A stretch of 64,000 nt of DNA, from positions 930,001-994,000 of the forward strand of contig NZ_QBKQ01000001.1 of NCBI RefSeq assembly GCF_003054225.1. The letters run 5' to 3'. Numbering within the stretch: the first letter of the stretch is position 1; every line of letters starts with the position of its first letter. The notes under the pieces are model-generated. The model saw only the letters and a program-made list of their open reading frames with translations. It did no database searches and was not told the DNA's origin. The DNA comes from Christiangramia gaetbulicola. GTDB taxonomy: Bacteria; Bacteroidota; Bacteroidia; Flavobacteriales; Flavobacteriaceae. Shown piece by piece: positions 1 through 9,818 of this stretch. Both the position numbers and the translations under genes were made by a program.

Positions 1-1002
1 TACATTCTATACATCTTTTTTAGTTGCCTTTTCTTTTCATGTGGAGAACAGGAAAAAAAGGATGTTGAGAAACCTGTTGCTGCAGAGGAGAAAAAGTCAG
101 CTCAACTACAAAGCTGGGCAAGTAAACCTCAAAAAGAGATCCTGGATTGGTTGAATAAGGTGACCGATTCCACCTCTTCAGATTTTATCCCGGTTAAGGA
201 CAGGATCGCGGTATTTGATAATGATGGCACTTTATGGCCGGAGCAGCCCTGGCCAAACCAGTTACAATTTGCCTTCGATTATATCCGGGCAAAGAAGGAC
301 GATCATCCAGAATGGCAAAAAGATCAATTCTTAAAAGAAATTTCTGAAGGAAATTATAGTGGTTTAAGTAAGGCAGGAGTTCCAGGAGTTTTTAAAGCCG
401 TGAATGCTTCCCATACAGCTATGAGCGAAAAAGAGTTTTCGGAAGCTGTTCGGAAATGGCTTGACACGGCCACCAACCAGAAATTCAATAAAAAATATGA
501 TGCCCTGGTATATCAACCCATGCTGGAACTTTTGGAGTTGCTTCGAGAGCATGATTTCAAAACCTTTATCGTAAGTGGTGGGGGTGCAGATTTTATGAGG
601 GTATTTACCGAAGAAGTTTATGGCATTCCGCCTTACCAGGTAATAGGAAGTTATGGAGAAGTAGATTTTGAAATTAAGGATGGCGAGCCGGTAATAAACA
701 AGATCGAGGGTGATGTGTACTTCGATGATAAGGAGGCCAAGCCAAAAGCTATCCACAGGTTTATTGGCAAAAGACCAGTATTCGTAGGTGGAAACAGCGA
801 TGGTGACCAGGCCATGATGGAATATGCCAGCGCTTCAAATTATAACACCATGTGTGTTCTGTTATATCATACAGATGATGATCGGGAATATGCCTATGAT
901 ACCAAAACGTTGAGCGGGCATTTGGAAACTGCGCTGGAAAAAGCCAAAGAAAAGAATTGGTTAGTTATAAATATGAAAGAAGATTTTCTAAAGATCTTCT
1001 AG
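1..1002 (+). CDS. HAD-superfamily phosphatase-like lipoprotein (5' end cut by window)
   Basis: The reading frame is open from base 1, so the start lies before the window; the first in-window alternative start (TTG at 151) is not the real one. The visible N-terminus ends in a hydrophobic stretch with FFSC-G at about codon 14, a lipobox, so the protein should be an anchored periplasmic or surface lipoprotein. HAD motif I is FDNDGTLW (DxDGT type), motif II IVSGGG, and motifs III/IV GGNSDGDQAM, matching the PF12710-like phosphatase group. Substrate cannot be told from sequence. A strong terminator follows. Confidence 0.85.
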   Translation, partial: YILYIFFSCLFFSCGEQEKKDVEKPVAAEEKKSAQLQSWASKPQKEILDWLNKVTDSTSSDFIPVKDRIAVFDNDGTLWPEQPWPNQLQFAFDYIRAKKDDHPEWQKDQFLKEISEGNYSGLSKAGVPGVFKAVNASHTAMSEKEFSEAVRKWLDTATNQKFNKKYDALVYQPMLELLELLREHDFKTFIVSGGGADFMRVFTEEVYGIPPYQVIGSYGEVDFEIKDGEPVINKIEGDVYFDDKEAKPKAIHRFIGKRPVFVGGNSDGDQAMMEYASASNYNTMCVLLYHTDDDREYAYDTKTLSGHLETALEKAKEKNWLVINMKEDFLKIF

Positions 1003-1025
1003 ATCGTCCTTAAAAAATTAATTCC

Positions 1026-1063
1026 AAAAATACCGGTAAGTATCATGCTTACCGGTATTTTTT
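1026..1063 (+). terminator. Rho-independent terminator after the HAD lipoprotein
   Basis: A 15-bp perfect inverted repeat (AAAAATACCGGTAAG / CTTACCGGTATTTTT) with a 7-nt loop ends in a T run, 24 bases after the stop codon. Confidence 0.85.
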
Positions 1064-1428
1064 GTTTGAAAAATGCAAAATTGACCTTCATGGTGATTCT
1101 TTCCAGGTTTAACCTCTTTGTAAAGCAGATTAAACATTAGTTAAAAATATTCGCTCACTGCTTACAATCACTACAAATATCTGAATTATAGTTAGTTAGG
1201 GTGTTTTGTAAGTTTTTTTTGCTAAATTAATGCTTGCATTTTGGCATAACTAATCTGAATCTCATAACCATTACAGGACTTTAATGATAGGTGGCTCTTT
1301 CCCCACGCGCCATCATAGCAACTTAACCCAATTTTTTAACTGAAATCCTGTGTTTACATATCAGGCAAAAATACCTGGTACTATTATTTGAGAGAGACCA
1401 ATTTTTAATAACCGCTAAAATCATACTT
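1064..1428. other. Intergenic region upstream of the sulfatase
   Basis: AT-rich non-coding stretch. I found no exact TAnnTTTG promoter element. A short imperfect hairpin is possible around 1282-1317 (ATGAT...ATCAT arms around a C-rich loop). Nothing else is recognisable. Confidence 0.4.
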
Positions 1429-3003
1429 ATGAAAAAAAATTTCGCCATTTTAATTTTGTGTTTTGGGCTAATTACTAATTCAGTTATGGCACAGGAAAAA
1501 CCCAATATCCTCGTGATATGGGGAGATGATATTGGCTGGACCAACCTGAGTGCTTATGAGCACGGGGTAATGGCTTATACCACTCCCAATATTGACCGGA
1601 TAGGTGAAGAAGGGATCATTTTTACAGACCATTACGCACAGCCTTCCTGTACAGCAGGACGTGCCGCATTTATAACCGGGCAGTACCCTATACGTTCGGG
1701 GATGACCACCGTTGGTCAGCCGGGAGACGCATTAGGTTTGAAAAAGGAATCGCCAAGTCTGGCAGAGGTATTGAAAAAGCAGGGGTACCGTACAGGTCAT
1801 TTCGGAAAAAACCACCTTGGGGACCGAAACGAGCATTTACCAACCGTTCATGGTTTTGATGAGTTCTTCGGCAACCTTTACCACCTGAACACCCAGGAGG
1901 AAGCCGAACAAAGGGATTACCAGAACTTTGGAAAAGCCTATTCCGGTTCCCTGGAAGAATACGAAAAGAAATTCGGTACTCGTGGAGTGATACATTCATT
2001 TGCTACCAATGAAAACAATAGTTCTTCAGATCCGCGTTTTGGTCCGGTAGGCAAACAACGTATCGAGGATACAGGCCCGCTTACCCAGGAACGAATGAAG
2101 AATTTTGATCGTGAGGAAGTAATTCCAAAAGCACTTGACTTCATAGAAGAGTCTAAAGATTCCAACGAGCCATTCTTTGTATGGTTAAATACCAGTAGGA
2201 TGCACCTGTATACCAGGGTCGAAGAGGAATGGCTGAATAAGGTCGAAAAATATACCTCGGAAGCAGATTATTATGGAGCGGGGATGCTGCAACATGATTC
2301 AGACATAGGTTATGTACTGGCCCAACTGGAAGAAATGGGAATGCTTGACAACACCATCATACTTTATTCCACAGATAATGGCCCTGAACATGCTTCCTGG
2401 CCTCATGGAGGTACTACTCCTTTCCGAGGAGAAAAAATGACCACTTACGAAGGTGGAGTTCGGGTTCCCTGTTTGGTGAGATGGCCAGGCAAGATCCCTG
2501 CCGGTCAGCAATTAAACGGTATACAAAGCCATATGGACCTGTTCACCACGCTTGCCGCGGCCGCGGGAGTAGATAATGTGGCAGATAAGATGATGAACGA
2601 GAAAAAGCAGTATATCGATGGGCTGAACAACCTGGATTACTGGATGGGAAAATCTGATAAATCTGAGCGAACCCATATTTTCTATTATTACGAAAGCAAA
2701 CTTACCGCCGTGAGAATGGGACCCTGGAAGTTCCATTTCTCTACCAAGGAAGATTATTATGCCAACGTAGTTCCACGTACTGTGCCGCTGGTTTTCAATA
2801 TCCGCATGGACCCGTATGAAAGTTATGACAGTACCGATTCTTATGGGCATTTAATGCAGAAAGTTTCCTGGCTTATTCAGCCAATGGGTGAATTAATGGG
2901 TCAGCATTTGCAAACTCTGGCAGAGTACCCACCGGTACAGGGAGGTAAATCCTTTGATATGTCTAACGTGGTGGATGAGTTCATCAATAAGGCAAGGCAA
3001 TAA
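1429..3003 (+). CDS. Secreted arylsulfatase, S1 family
   Basis: A 524-aa sulfatase with a Sec signal peptide ending in VMA-QEK. The metal-binding start IWGDD follows at 30-34. The maturation motif C-T-A-G-R is at 74-78, fitting C/S-x-P/A-x-R of formylglycine-dependent S1 sulfatases, so Cys74 should be converted by an anaerobic or FGE-type maturase; none is in this window. STDNGPEH near residue 315 matches the second metal-site segment. It removes sulfate esters outside the cytoplasm, probably from marine polysaccharide, but the substrate is unknown. It heads a same-strand block of outer-membrane proteins rather than a SusCD-containing polysaccharide locus. Confidence 0.93.
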   Translation: MKKNFAILILCFGLITNSVMAQEKPNILVIWGDDIGWTNLSAYEHGVMAYTTPNIDRIGEEGIIFTDHYAQPSCTAGRAAFITGQYPIRSGMTTVGQPGDALGLKKESPSLAEVLKKQGYRTGHFGKNHLGDRNEHLPTVHGFDEFFGNLYHLNTQEEAEQRDYQNFGKAYSGSLEEYEKKFGTRGVIHSFATNENNSSSDPRFGPVGKQRIEDTGPLTQERMKNFDREEVIPKALDFIEESKDSNEPFFVWLNTSRMHLYTRVEEEWLNKVEKYTSEADYYGAGMLQHDSDIGYVLAQLEEMGMLDNTIILYSTDNGPEHASWPHGGTTPFRGEKMTTYEGGVRVPCLVRWPGKIPAGQQLNGIQSHMDLFTTLAAAAGVDNVADKMMNEKKQYIDGLNNLDYWMGKSDKSERTHIFYYYESKLTAVRMGPWKFHFSTKEDYYANVVPRTVPLVFNIRMDPYESYDSTDSYGHLMQKVSWLIQPMGELMGQHLQTLAEYPPVQGGKSFDMSNVVDEFINKARQ

Positions 3004-3046
3004 TATTAGATCCTTTCAGGAGCTGTGAAAATAAATTAGTTGAGAA

Positions 3047-3084
3047 GCCGAAGATGGTCTGGGTCAGTTCAGGTTGTCTTCGGC
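3047..3084 (+). terminator. Weak terminator-like hairpin after sulfatase
   Basis: GCCGAAGA (3047-3054) pairs with TCTTCGGC (3077-3084) around a 22-nt loop, followed by TATTTATG rather than a real T run. It may attenuate rather than end transcription into the downstream barrel genes. Confidence 0.35.
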
Positions 3085-3160
3085 TATTTATGCCTCTACC
3101 ATAGTTTTCAAAAAGTCTGGAGGATCAATTATATAGAAGTTCTAAAAAATCGTTTTTAAT

Positions 3161-3727
3161 ATGAAAAATTTAGCAAGATGTAGCCTGCTTGTTTTCCTCT
3201 GCCTGTTCGGTTTAAATCTATCTGCTCAGGAAGAAACAGAACTTGAAGCCGAACATGAGCGGCATGAGGAACACCGGCATAAGAATGTGATATCCCTGGG
3301 GATAGGTCACGCTCATATTAACTCAGGAGTTGAAAATGGTGAAAAACAATGGCTGGTCTTACCCTCCTGGATGCTGGATTATAATTTCTGGTTCACCGAA
3401 AAATGGGCCATAGGTTTACATAGCGACATGATCATAGAAACCTTTGAGGTGGAAGATGAGCACAGTTCAGAATCTGTCATAGAAAGGGAAAATCCCATTG
3501 CCCTGGTAGGAGCCTTATCCTTTCAGCCAATAGAATGGTTAAGCCTGGTTGCCGGTGGAGGTGTGGAATATGAAGCGAACGAAAGTTTCGGCCTGTTTAG
3601 GCTTGGAGTAGAACCGCACTGGGAAATACACGAAAAATGGGAAATATTCGTCAATATTGGCCACGACATCAAATTCGACGCCTATAACACCTGGAATCTA
3701 TCCCTGGGCATAGGCCGCGGATTTTAG
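3161..3727 (+). CDS. Small outer-membrane beta-barrel-like protein
   Basis: 188 aa with a signal peptide (LNLSAQ-EE). A His/Glu-rich linker at about 24-41 is followed by alternating amphipathic strands and a terminal aromatic residue (GIGRGF), typical of small Bacteroidota barrels. No family-defining motif was recognised. The His/Glu-rich segment could bind metal, which is inference. It is the first of six consecutive envelope genes, 30 bases before the next. Confidence 0.7.
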   Translation: MKNLARCSLLVFLCLFGLNLSAQEETELEAEHERHEEHRHKNVISLGIGHAHINSGVENGEKQWLVLPSWMLDYNFWFTEKWAIGLHSDMIIETFEVEDEHSSESVIERENPIALVGALSFQPIEWLSLVAGGGVEYEANESFGLFRLGVEPHWEIHEKWEIFVNIGHDIKFDAYNTWNLSLGIGRGF

Positions 3728-3757
3728 AGCTTTCCATACCAACTAATCCTCCTTAAA

Positions 3758-4837
3758 ATGAAACAGTTTTATCTTTTTCTTATTCTTTTCAGCTTTAGTG
3801 CTCCGCTATTCAGCCAGGCAGAAGAAGAGTCTGAAGAAAAACAGAAGAAGATAAAAATAGCCGGGGTTCCCTATGTGAATTATAGCAGAACCGTAGGTTT
3901 TTCTTATGGTCTCCTTGGAGCTGCCTTCTACAAACTGAATGCTAATGATACGATCTCTCCCTCTTCCTCTACCACGGTAGCGGGGATCTATTCAACTTCT
4001 GAGAGCTATATAGGTATAGGCATACAGCAGTTCTATTTTGCCGAGGATCGCTGGAGAGCCAAGCTGTCTGGAGGAGTAGGAAACGGAAATCTACAGGTCT
4101 ACCAGAATTTCTATGCCGGGGGCACTTTTATAGATTACAGTACCAAGATTAGGTTCTTATTAGGCGAGGTAGCCAGGCGGGTAGCACCAGATCTATATGT
4201 GGGACTATCGGGAGGGATCGCCAATGCCCGTACCGAGTTCGATCTCGATCTTCCTTTTACCGAGCGCCGGCCAACCATAGATATTCCCATTAACTATGTG
4301 GGAACTTTTATACAAAGTGATTCCCGTAACAATGTGAATTACCCGAATATTGGCCATAATATCACGGCCAGTTTTAAGACGGCCGGAGAATGGCTGGGGA
4401 ACGAATCGGGTTTCAACCAGTTGGAACTCACTTATGATCTTTATAAACCACTGAAATCTGGCCGGGATATCTTTCTGGCCCGTTATTATTCCATAAGTTC
4501 CTTCGGCGACGTTCCTTTCGTGGGACAGAATACCGTAGGTGGAGATAATATTAGAGGCTACTCTGAAGGTAAGTACCGGGATGACCAGCTTTACTCCATG
4601 CAGGCCGAATACAGGCATAATTTCATGCCGAAGTTCGGGATGGTCTTCTTCGGTGGATTTGCCACCGTAGTGCCCGAGATCTCCGAAATATTCGAACATG
4701 ACTTTTTACCTGGCATAGGTACCGGCGTCCGCTATCTTTTGCTTCCCAAGGAAAAGATAAATATTGGCGTTGATGTGGCGGTTGGCAGGGACGACTGGAG
4801 CCTGAGTTTCAGAATTTCAGATGCCTTTTCCAGATAA
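3758..4837 (+). CDS. BamA/TamA-type outer-membrane barrel protein
   Basis: 359 aa with a signal peptide (APLFSQ-AE). The C-terminal two thirds resemble the Omp85 surface-antigen barrel, including the GGDNIRGYSEGKYRD segment (about residues 266-280) that corresponds to the VRGF/RGY-type barrel signature. It is too short to carry POTRA domains and none are visible, so it is a stripped barrel rather than BamA itself. The role is unknown; such barrels may move lipids or proteins. A second relative lies two genes downstream. Confidence 0.75.
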   Translation: MKQFYLFLILFSFSAPLFSQAEEESEEKQKKIKIAGVPYVNYSRTVGFSYGLLGAAFYKLNANDTISPSSSTTVAGIYSTSESYIGIGIQQFYFAEDRWRAKLSGGVGNGNLQVYQNFYAGGTFIDYSTKIRFLLGEVARRVAPDLYVGLSGGIANARTEFDLDLPFTERRPTIDIPINYVGTFIQSDSRNNVNYPNIGHNITASFKTAGEWLGNESGFNQLELTYDLYKPLKSGRDIFLARYYSISSFGDVPFVGQNTVGGDNIRGYSEGKYRDDQLYSMQAEYRHNFMPKFGMVFFGGFATVVPEISEIFEHDFLPGIGTGVRYLLLPKEKINIGVDVAVGRDDWSLSFRISDAFSR

Positions 4838-4852
4838 TTTAACCCCCGTGAT

Positions 4853-5905
4853 ATGAACCCTAAAAAGCTAATTTTTGAAAATAAAAGAAATCCTTTTTCA
4901 GTAATCCTGCTCTTGATACTGGCATTTTTCCTGGCACTTCCCGGGAATGCCCAGGTCACAAAATTAAAAAAGAGCGAAAGGGATAGCCTGGCTGCCATTC
5001 CCTACCCGTATGTGCTACCCATCTTTGGTGGAAAGATCAGGGAAAGAGGGATAGATTTCCCACTTCCTTTTGGAATAATGACCAATTACATCTACCAGGA
5101 ATCGAAATACGATCTGGAAAATCCGCAAATTGGTTTTGGAGATTCAGACCTGGTAAGCATAGATTTCGTTGACTTTAAGACCGTAAAAAACCGGACCAAT
5201 ATCCTCAACTTCAGGGCAGATGCCTGGTTGTTTCCTTTCTTGAACGTTTATGGAATTTACGCGAGGTCTGAGTCACGGAGTAATATTGAAATCGGTTTCC
5301 CGCTGAACATCGAAGTGGAAGCAAATCCTACCGGGGAAACATTTGGATTTGGAGGTGTGGTCGCTTACGGAATCGGAAATTATTTTGCCGTAGGTAATTT
5401 GAATTATTCGTGGACAGATATTAGTTCGCTAGACGATCCCGTGCAGGGTATGGTCTCATCGATAAGATTTGGGCGCAATTTCGAACTGGGAAAACGCAAC
5501 CGCAGTTTTATTCCCACTATTGGGATACAACACCAGCGAATCACCCAGGATTCCGGAGGAGAATTACCTATTTCCACCATCTTTTCCAAATTCGATCAGG
5601 ATAACCTTAACGACCTGAAAGCCCAGATCGCAGATGAAGCTATGAACTGGTACGATGAGCTAAGCCTTCCGCAGAAACTGGTAGTAGACCGCCTGGTGAA
5701 TGTTCTGGATAACTGGCTGGCTGGGAGAGATGTTGGCAGCACACCTTTGCGTTATACCTTCGATAAAGTTCCCGTTGGAGAGTGGTCTTTCCAAGTAGGA
5801 TTTCAATATAATCATAACAAGCACTGGTGGTACAGGCTGGAAACAGGATTTGGTCCCGGGCGTTTTCAAATGATGACCTCTATAAATTACCGCTTTGGAA
5901 TATGA
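4853..5905 (+). CDS. Predicted outer-membrane protein, function unknown
   Basis: 350 aa. A hydrophobic segment and ALPGNAQ-V cleavage site follow a longer-than-usual N-region. The body alternates polar and aromatic residues as in a beta-barrel and ends in INYRFGI. A helical insert around residues 250-290 interrupts the strand pattern. I do not recognise a named family. It starts 15 bases after the upstream barrel gene and its stop overlaps the next start (ATGA), which suggests translational coupling with the second BamA/TamA-like barrel. Confidence 0.65.
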   Translation: MNPKKLIFENKRNPFSVILLLILAFFLALPGNAQVTKLKKSERDSLAAIPYPYVLPIFGGKIRERGIDFPLPFGIMTNYIYQESKYDLENPQIGFGDSDLVSIDFVDFKTVKNRTNILNFRADAWLFPFLNVYGIYARSESRSNIEIGFPLNIEVEANPTGETFGFGGVVAYGIGNYFAVGNLNYSWTDISSLDDPVQGMVSSIRFGRNFELGKRNRSFIPTIGIQHQRITQDSGGELPISTIFSKFDQDNLNDLKAQIADEAMNWYDELSLPQKLVVDRLVNVLDNWLAGRDVGSTPLRYTFDKVPVGEWSFQVGFQYNHNKHWWYRLETGFGPGRFQMMTSINYRFGI

Positions 5906-7062
5906 AATCAAGCCCGATAAAATTTTGCTGCATCCTGCTGCTGTTCATATTCAGTATAGAAGGCTATGCCCAGGAAAAAGGCATCAAGGGCTACATGAAA
6001 AGAAGGGCGGCTAAGAAAGAGGCGGCCATTGAGGAAGGCAGACCATTCCTGAGCGTGCTGGCCGGTCCGGGATATACGCCTGAAAATGGCTTACTTCTGG
6101 GAGGTGGGATCTTATATACCTTTAAAACCAATGCCGAAGATTCTCTTATCCAGAGATCATCCATTCCCATAAATACTTTTTTCAGCACCAAGGGAAATTA
6201 TGGCTTCAATGCTAAGATGGCCACCTTCTGGTTCCAGGATAAGCTACGCATTAATTTCGTAGGTAAATTTTCCAACGCCAACGATAATTATTTCGGGGTT
6301 GGTTTTTCAGAGATCAACCGGCTTTCCCTTGGCGATAGCACCACAGCCTACAAAAGAGAATCCTATAAGATATCCCCTACCGTAATGTTCAGGCTAATGA
6401 AAAACATCTATGCCGGTATGGGGGTAGACCTCAACCGGTCTAAGGTTACCGAACTGAATCCATATATGGAGCAGAACTCTTATTATAATGAATTTGGCCC
6501 GGAAAACTATAACGCCGGCTTGAAATTCACGGGCAGTTACGACAGCCGTGATATCACCGTGAACGCCTGGAAAGGCTGGTTCGTTAATTTTAACGCGACC
6601 TTCTACGGCGATTACCTGGGCAGTGATAACGATTATAATATCTATGAACTGGACATAAGGACCTATCATCAGCTCAACCGCGAAGGCAATACCCTCGCCT
6701 TAAAATTATATGGTCGTGTGGGGACAGGTGATATTCCTTATGAAGAACTGTCAAGGATAGGTGGCACCAATGCGCTAAGGGGTTACATAGATGGGCAGTA
6801 CAGGGACAGGACCGGCGTATACCTCATCTCTGAATGGAGGCATATGTTCCTGAAATCCAACGAAGAACTGAGCAAACATGGAATCGCGGTCTGGCTGGGT
6901 TCAGGTAGTATCGCCAACGACCTCGATGCCATTAACGAATGGATCCCTAACCTGGGAGTGGGATATCGCTTTGAAGTACAGCCAAGAATGAATTTGAGAA
7001 TAGACTTCGGAATTGGACGCGAAACCTCGGGTCTGTATTTTAATTTCACCGAAGCATTCTAA
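5902..7062 (+). CDS. BamA/TamA-type outer-membrane barrel protein
   Basis: 386 aa. The start at 5902 was chosen over an upstream in-frame alternative (5827) because it gives a proper signal peptide (IEGYAQ-EK) and a 4-base ATGA overlap with the preceding gene. A basic segment (MKRRAAKKEAA) follows the signal. The barrel part carries IGGTNALRGYIDGQYRD, the Omp85-type RGY signature, and ends in NFTEAF. No POTRA domains are visible. Together with the relative two genes upstream it forms a pair flanking an unknown envelope protein. Confidence 0.78.
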   Translation: MKSSPIKFCCILLLFIFSIEGYAQEKGIKGYMKRRAAKKEAAIEEGRPFLSVLAGPGYTPENGLLLGGGILYTFKTNAEDSLIQRSSIPINTFFSTKGNYGFNAKMATFWFQDKLRINFVGKFSNANDNYFGVGFSEINRLSLGDSTTAYKRESYKISPTVMFRLMKNIYAGMGVDLNRSKVTELNPYMEQNSYYNEFGPENYNAGLKFTGSYDSRDITVNAWKGWFVNFNATFYGDYLGSDNDYNIYELDIRTYHQLNREGNTLALKLYGRVGTGDIPYEELSRIGGTNALRGYIDGQYRDRTGVYLISEWRHMFLKSNEELSKHGIAVWLGSGSIANDLDAINEWIPNLGVGYRFEVQPRMNLRIDFGIGRETSGLYFNFTEAF

Positions 7063-7158
7063 AGCTTAACAATTGAATTACAGCACTATATAAATATTAA
7101 TTAGTAGATTTAAGCTACCTACAGGCTATGAACTAATCAAAAATTAAAAATTCTAATT

Positions 7159-7986
7159 ATGAGAAATTTTTTACATGACCAGCCAAGGGTATTCCTGATC
7201 GTTCTTTTACTCCTGTTTTCTCCACTTATTTCTCTCGCCCAGGAAGAAGAACAAGAAGGAGCTCCCAGCGCTGAAGAGCTGGCAAAAAAATTACAGAACC
7301 CGGTAGCAAGCCTTATTAGTGTGCCCTTCCAGGGAAATTTCGATTTTGGAGTTGGTCCAGATGACGGAAGGAGATTTACCCTCAACGTGCAACCGGTTAT
7401 ACCATTAAGCATTAGCCAGGACTGGAACCTAATTGCCAGGGTGATCCTGCCTATTACCACCCAAAATGATGTCTTCGGAAATAGCGGAAGACAAACGGGC
7501 CTTGGCGATATGGTGGCCAGTGCTTTCTTTTCTCCTAAAGAGCCAACTTCTGGAGGATTAATCTGGGGTGCCGGGCCAGTATTCCTGGTTCCCACAGCAA
7601 CCGATGATCTGGGAACCAAAAAATTCGGGATAGGTCCCACCGGGGTGGTTCTTAAACAAATTGGAGATATTACTGTTGGTGCCCTGGCCAACCATATCTG
7701 GTCTGTAGCCGGTGACGATGATATGCCAGATGTGAATTCCACGTTTTTGCAACCTTTTGTCGCCAAAAACTTCGCGGGTGGATATGCCATCACGCTGAAT
7801 ACTGAACTTACCCAAAGCTGGGATTATGATGCTACTTCTGGAACCATTAATTTAACCGGGTCTAAAGTGATTAGTTTAGGTAGCCAGCTGGCCCAGGTAG
7901 CTCTAGGTCCAAGAATACCTTATGGCAATGCCAATACTTCGGAATGGGGCTTCAGAGCTGTTTTTGTACTTCTTTTCCCGAAATAA
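7159..7986 (+). CDS. Transporter-like outer-membrane protein (MetA-pathway-of-phenol-degradation-like barrel)
   Basis: 275 aa with a signal peptide (ISLAQ-EE). After an acidic, Ala-rich linker the sequence shows repeated short strands (QPVIPL, ARVILPITTQ, GLGDMVASAFFSP, GAGPVFLVPTATDD) of the kind found in the PF13557-like transporter barrels widespread beside uptake genes. Substrate unknown. It lies 97 bases after the second BamA/TamA-like barrel and 6 bases before the DUF481-like gene. Confidence 0.65.
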   Translation: MRNFLHDQPRVFLIVLLLLFSPLISLAQEEEQEGAPSAEELAKKLQNPVASLISVPFQGNFDFGVGPDDGRRFTLNVQPVIPLSISQDWNLIARVILPITTQNDVFGNSGRQTGLGDMVASAFFSPKEPTSGGLIWGAGPVFLVPTATDDLGTKKFGIGPTGVVLKQIGDITVGALANHIWSVAGDDDMPDVNSTFLQPFVAKNFAGGYAITLNTELTQSWDYDATSGTINLTGSKVISLGSQLAQVALGPRIPYGNANTSEWGFRAVFVLLFPK

Positions 7987-7992
7987 TGGCTT

Positions 7993-9006
7993 ATGAAGAG
8001 AATAATCGTTCTTTTTTACTTTATCCTGTTCAATTTTACGGCAAAGGCCCAAAAAGACTCCCTCGTCTTTACCAATAATAATATCATGGTTGGGGAGGTA
8101 AAATCTTTAGACAAAGGCGTTATTACTATTGAAACAGATTATAGTGACAGCGATTTTAAGATAGAATGGGATAAAGTAAGTGAACTTTATTCTGAAAGTA
8201 CCTATTTGATCAATCTCACTGATGGCCGCAGGCTTAACGGAACCATTAGCAGCGTGGCTCAGCCAAATTGGGAGATCTACAGGATAAGCGGGGATACCGT
8301 GCGGGTTAAAAGAGATGAGATCGTCTATTTTAAATCCTACGAAAAAGATTTCTTGAGCAGGATCAACGCCTCTATAGATGCCGATTATAGTTTTACCAAG
8401 GCAAATAATTTCTACCAGATCGGCGGAAGGGCAAATATAGGCTATACCGCACCAAAATGGTGGTTAAAGGCCAGCTATAGCATATTAAGGTCTAACCAGG
8501 ATGAAGTAGCAACGGTACGACGCCAGGATGGTGATCTCTCTTATCGTGCCTTTCTGAAAAAGGACTGGTACTATAGTACCGTGATCTCTTTTCTTTCTAA
8601 TACTGAACAGCTGCTGAATTTAAGAACGAACCTAAAGGCTGGATTGGGAAAATATATAATCCGCACCAATGTGTCCTACCTGGCCGCTGAGGGTGGGATC
8701 TCGGGAGTTAACGAAAATTTTGAGAACCAGATATCCAGTCAGAATTCCCTCGAGGCTTATGTAGGTTCTGAGCTTAATCTTTATGATATTGGAGACTGGA
8801 GTTTATTAACCAGGCTTATTGTGTATCCAAGTTTAACTGAAAGCGACAGATGGAGGATAGATTACGTGCTGGATACCAAATATGATCTCCCCCTTGATTT
8901 TTATATAAAAGCCGGACTTACCCTCAACTACGATAACCAAGCCGTAGAAGGAGCGACAGACCTGGATTATGTGGTACAAACCGGACTTGGCTGGGAGTTT
9001 AATTGA
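7993..9006 (+). CDS. DUF481-like outer-membrane protein
   Basis: 337 aa with a signal peptide (TAKAQ-KD). Residues 20-115 form small repeated beta units (MVGEVKSL, GVITIETD, LNGTISSV), followed by a barrel with paired Tyr/Trp-rich strands that fits the DUF481 (YdiY-like) family. It is the last gene of the rightward envelope block and ends directly against the convergent YqhA-like gene with no spacer. Confidence 0.7.
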   Translation: MKRIIVLFYFILFNFTAKAQKDSLVFTNNNIMVGEVKSLDKGVITIETDYSDSDFKIEWDKVSELYSESTYLINLTDGRRLNGTISSVAQPNWEIYRISGDTVRVKRDEIVYFKSYEKDFLSRINASIDADYSFTKANNFYQIGGRANIGYTAPKWWLKASYSILRSNQDEVATVRRQDGDLSYRAFLKKDWYYSTVISFLSNTEQLLNLRTNLKAGLGKYIIRTNVSYLAAEGGISGVNENFENQISSQNSLEAYVGSELNLYDIGDWSLLTRLIVYPSLTESDRWRIDYVLDTKYDLPLDFYIKAGLTLNYDNQAVEGATDLDYVVQTGLGWEFN

Positions 9007-9486
9007 TCAGGAATGCCTTTCATATTTCTGGATCACCGCCATACTTACAGAAAGAACTAAAATTGCGACCGGCACTATTAAAAGATTCCATTCCATAGTC
9101 CCTTCATGTTCAAATAATTGATCTACAAAAAGCACGACCAGGGAAACCAGGATCGTTTGCCATAATAGAATTTTAAGTTCAAAGAAGTTTTTGATCCTAA
9201 GCCACTTCGGTAAATTACTTTCATCATCTTCATCCCCTATCCTACCCAGGAATAATTTAGTTAGTCCCAGAGAAAAAATAAGGAATACCAGCCCGATTAG
9301 GAACAGGTCTATGGATTCCAGTATCTCTACCCCCGGCGGTTTGTCGCTTTCTAAATTAAAAAATACGATCCCATAGGCGTGTACCGATCTTTTTACCGCC
9401 AGGAAGATGAGGATGAGCGAATTTAAAAATGTAAATAGAACAATGATAACTACCAGGAACCTCAGCCTAAGGAGAAAATTCAGCAT
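9007..9486 (-). CDS. YqhA-family (UPF0114-like) inner-membrane protein
   Basis: 159 aa with about four hydrophobic helices (about 5-30, 62-85, 105-125 and 135-152). The GVEILESIDLFLIGLVFLIFS-type central segment and the short polar loop resemble the YqhA/UPF0114 family of small integral membrane proteins, whose function is not established. The stop codon abuts that of the convergent DUF481-like gene. Confidence 0.7.
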   Translation of the reverse strand: MLNFLLRLRFLVVIIVLFTFLNSLILIFLAVKRSVHAYGIVFFNLESDKPPGVEILESIDLFLIGLVFLIFSLGLTKLFLGRIGDEDDESNLPKWLRIKNFFELKILLWQTILVSLVVLFVDQLFEHEGTMEWNLLIVPVAILVLSVSMAVIQKYERHS

Positions 9487-9818
9487 AATTAAAAGATTGG
9501 TGAGTAATAGTATGATCGGTATTTAAACCAGAATCGTTATGAAGTTAGTTCAATTTGACAAAAAAACAAACACAAAATTCTAAATAACAGAGTCTTACAC
9601 CTCATCCGACCTTTCGAAGAAGTGAAATTTTAGATTAAAGATATCATCCTCATTCAGGGGAATATTCAGGATTATTTTGTAGAAATAAATGCGCTTGAGG
9701 TGGGATTTGTAAGGATATTCAGAACAAAGATCTTATTAGATCTCATTTTTTCAGACACAAAACGTCCGGGAGTTCCTGGGAAGAACTTCCGAACGTTCCT
9801 TTCAACACAACTCCTCCG
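9487..9818. other. Intergenic region with a leftward terminator
   Basis: Non-coding, AT-rich. It contains the upstream region of the YqhA-like gene and, at 9761-9797, a hairpin placed as terminator for the small leftward gene. No further signal seen. Confidence 0.4.
9761..9797 (-). terminator. Terminator for the small membrane-protein gene
   Basis: AACGTCCGGGAGTTC and GAACTTCCGAACGTT pair with two non-Watson-Crick positions around a short loop. On the minus strand the hairpin is followed by TTTTGTGTCTG. It lies 22 bases beyond the stop of the leftward 69-aa gene. Confidence 0.55.

Noticed and set aside
5827-5901. Earlier start for the second BamA/TamA-like gene
   Set aside because: It would overlap the upstream gene by 79 bases and bury the signal peptide; the ATGA overlap at 5902 is more natural.
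7137-7793. 218-codon open frame on the minus strand inside the transporter-like gene
   Set aside because: It is antisense to a gene with a clear signal peptide and barrel pattern, has low-complexity Pro/Ser/Thr composition and no domain, so it is a shadow frame.
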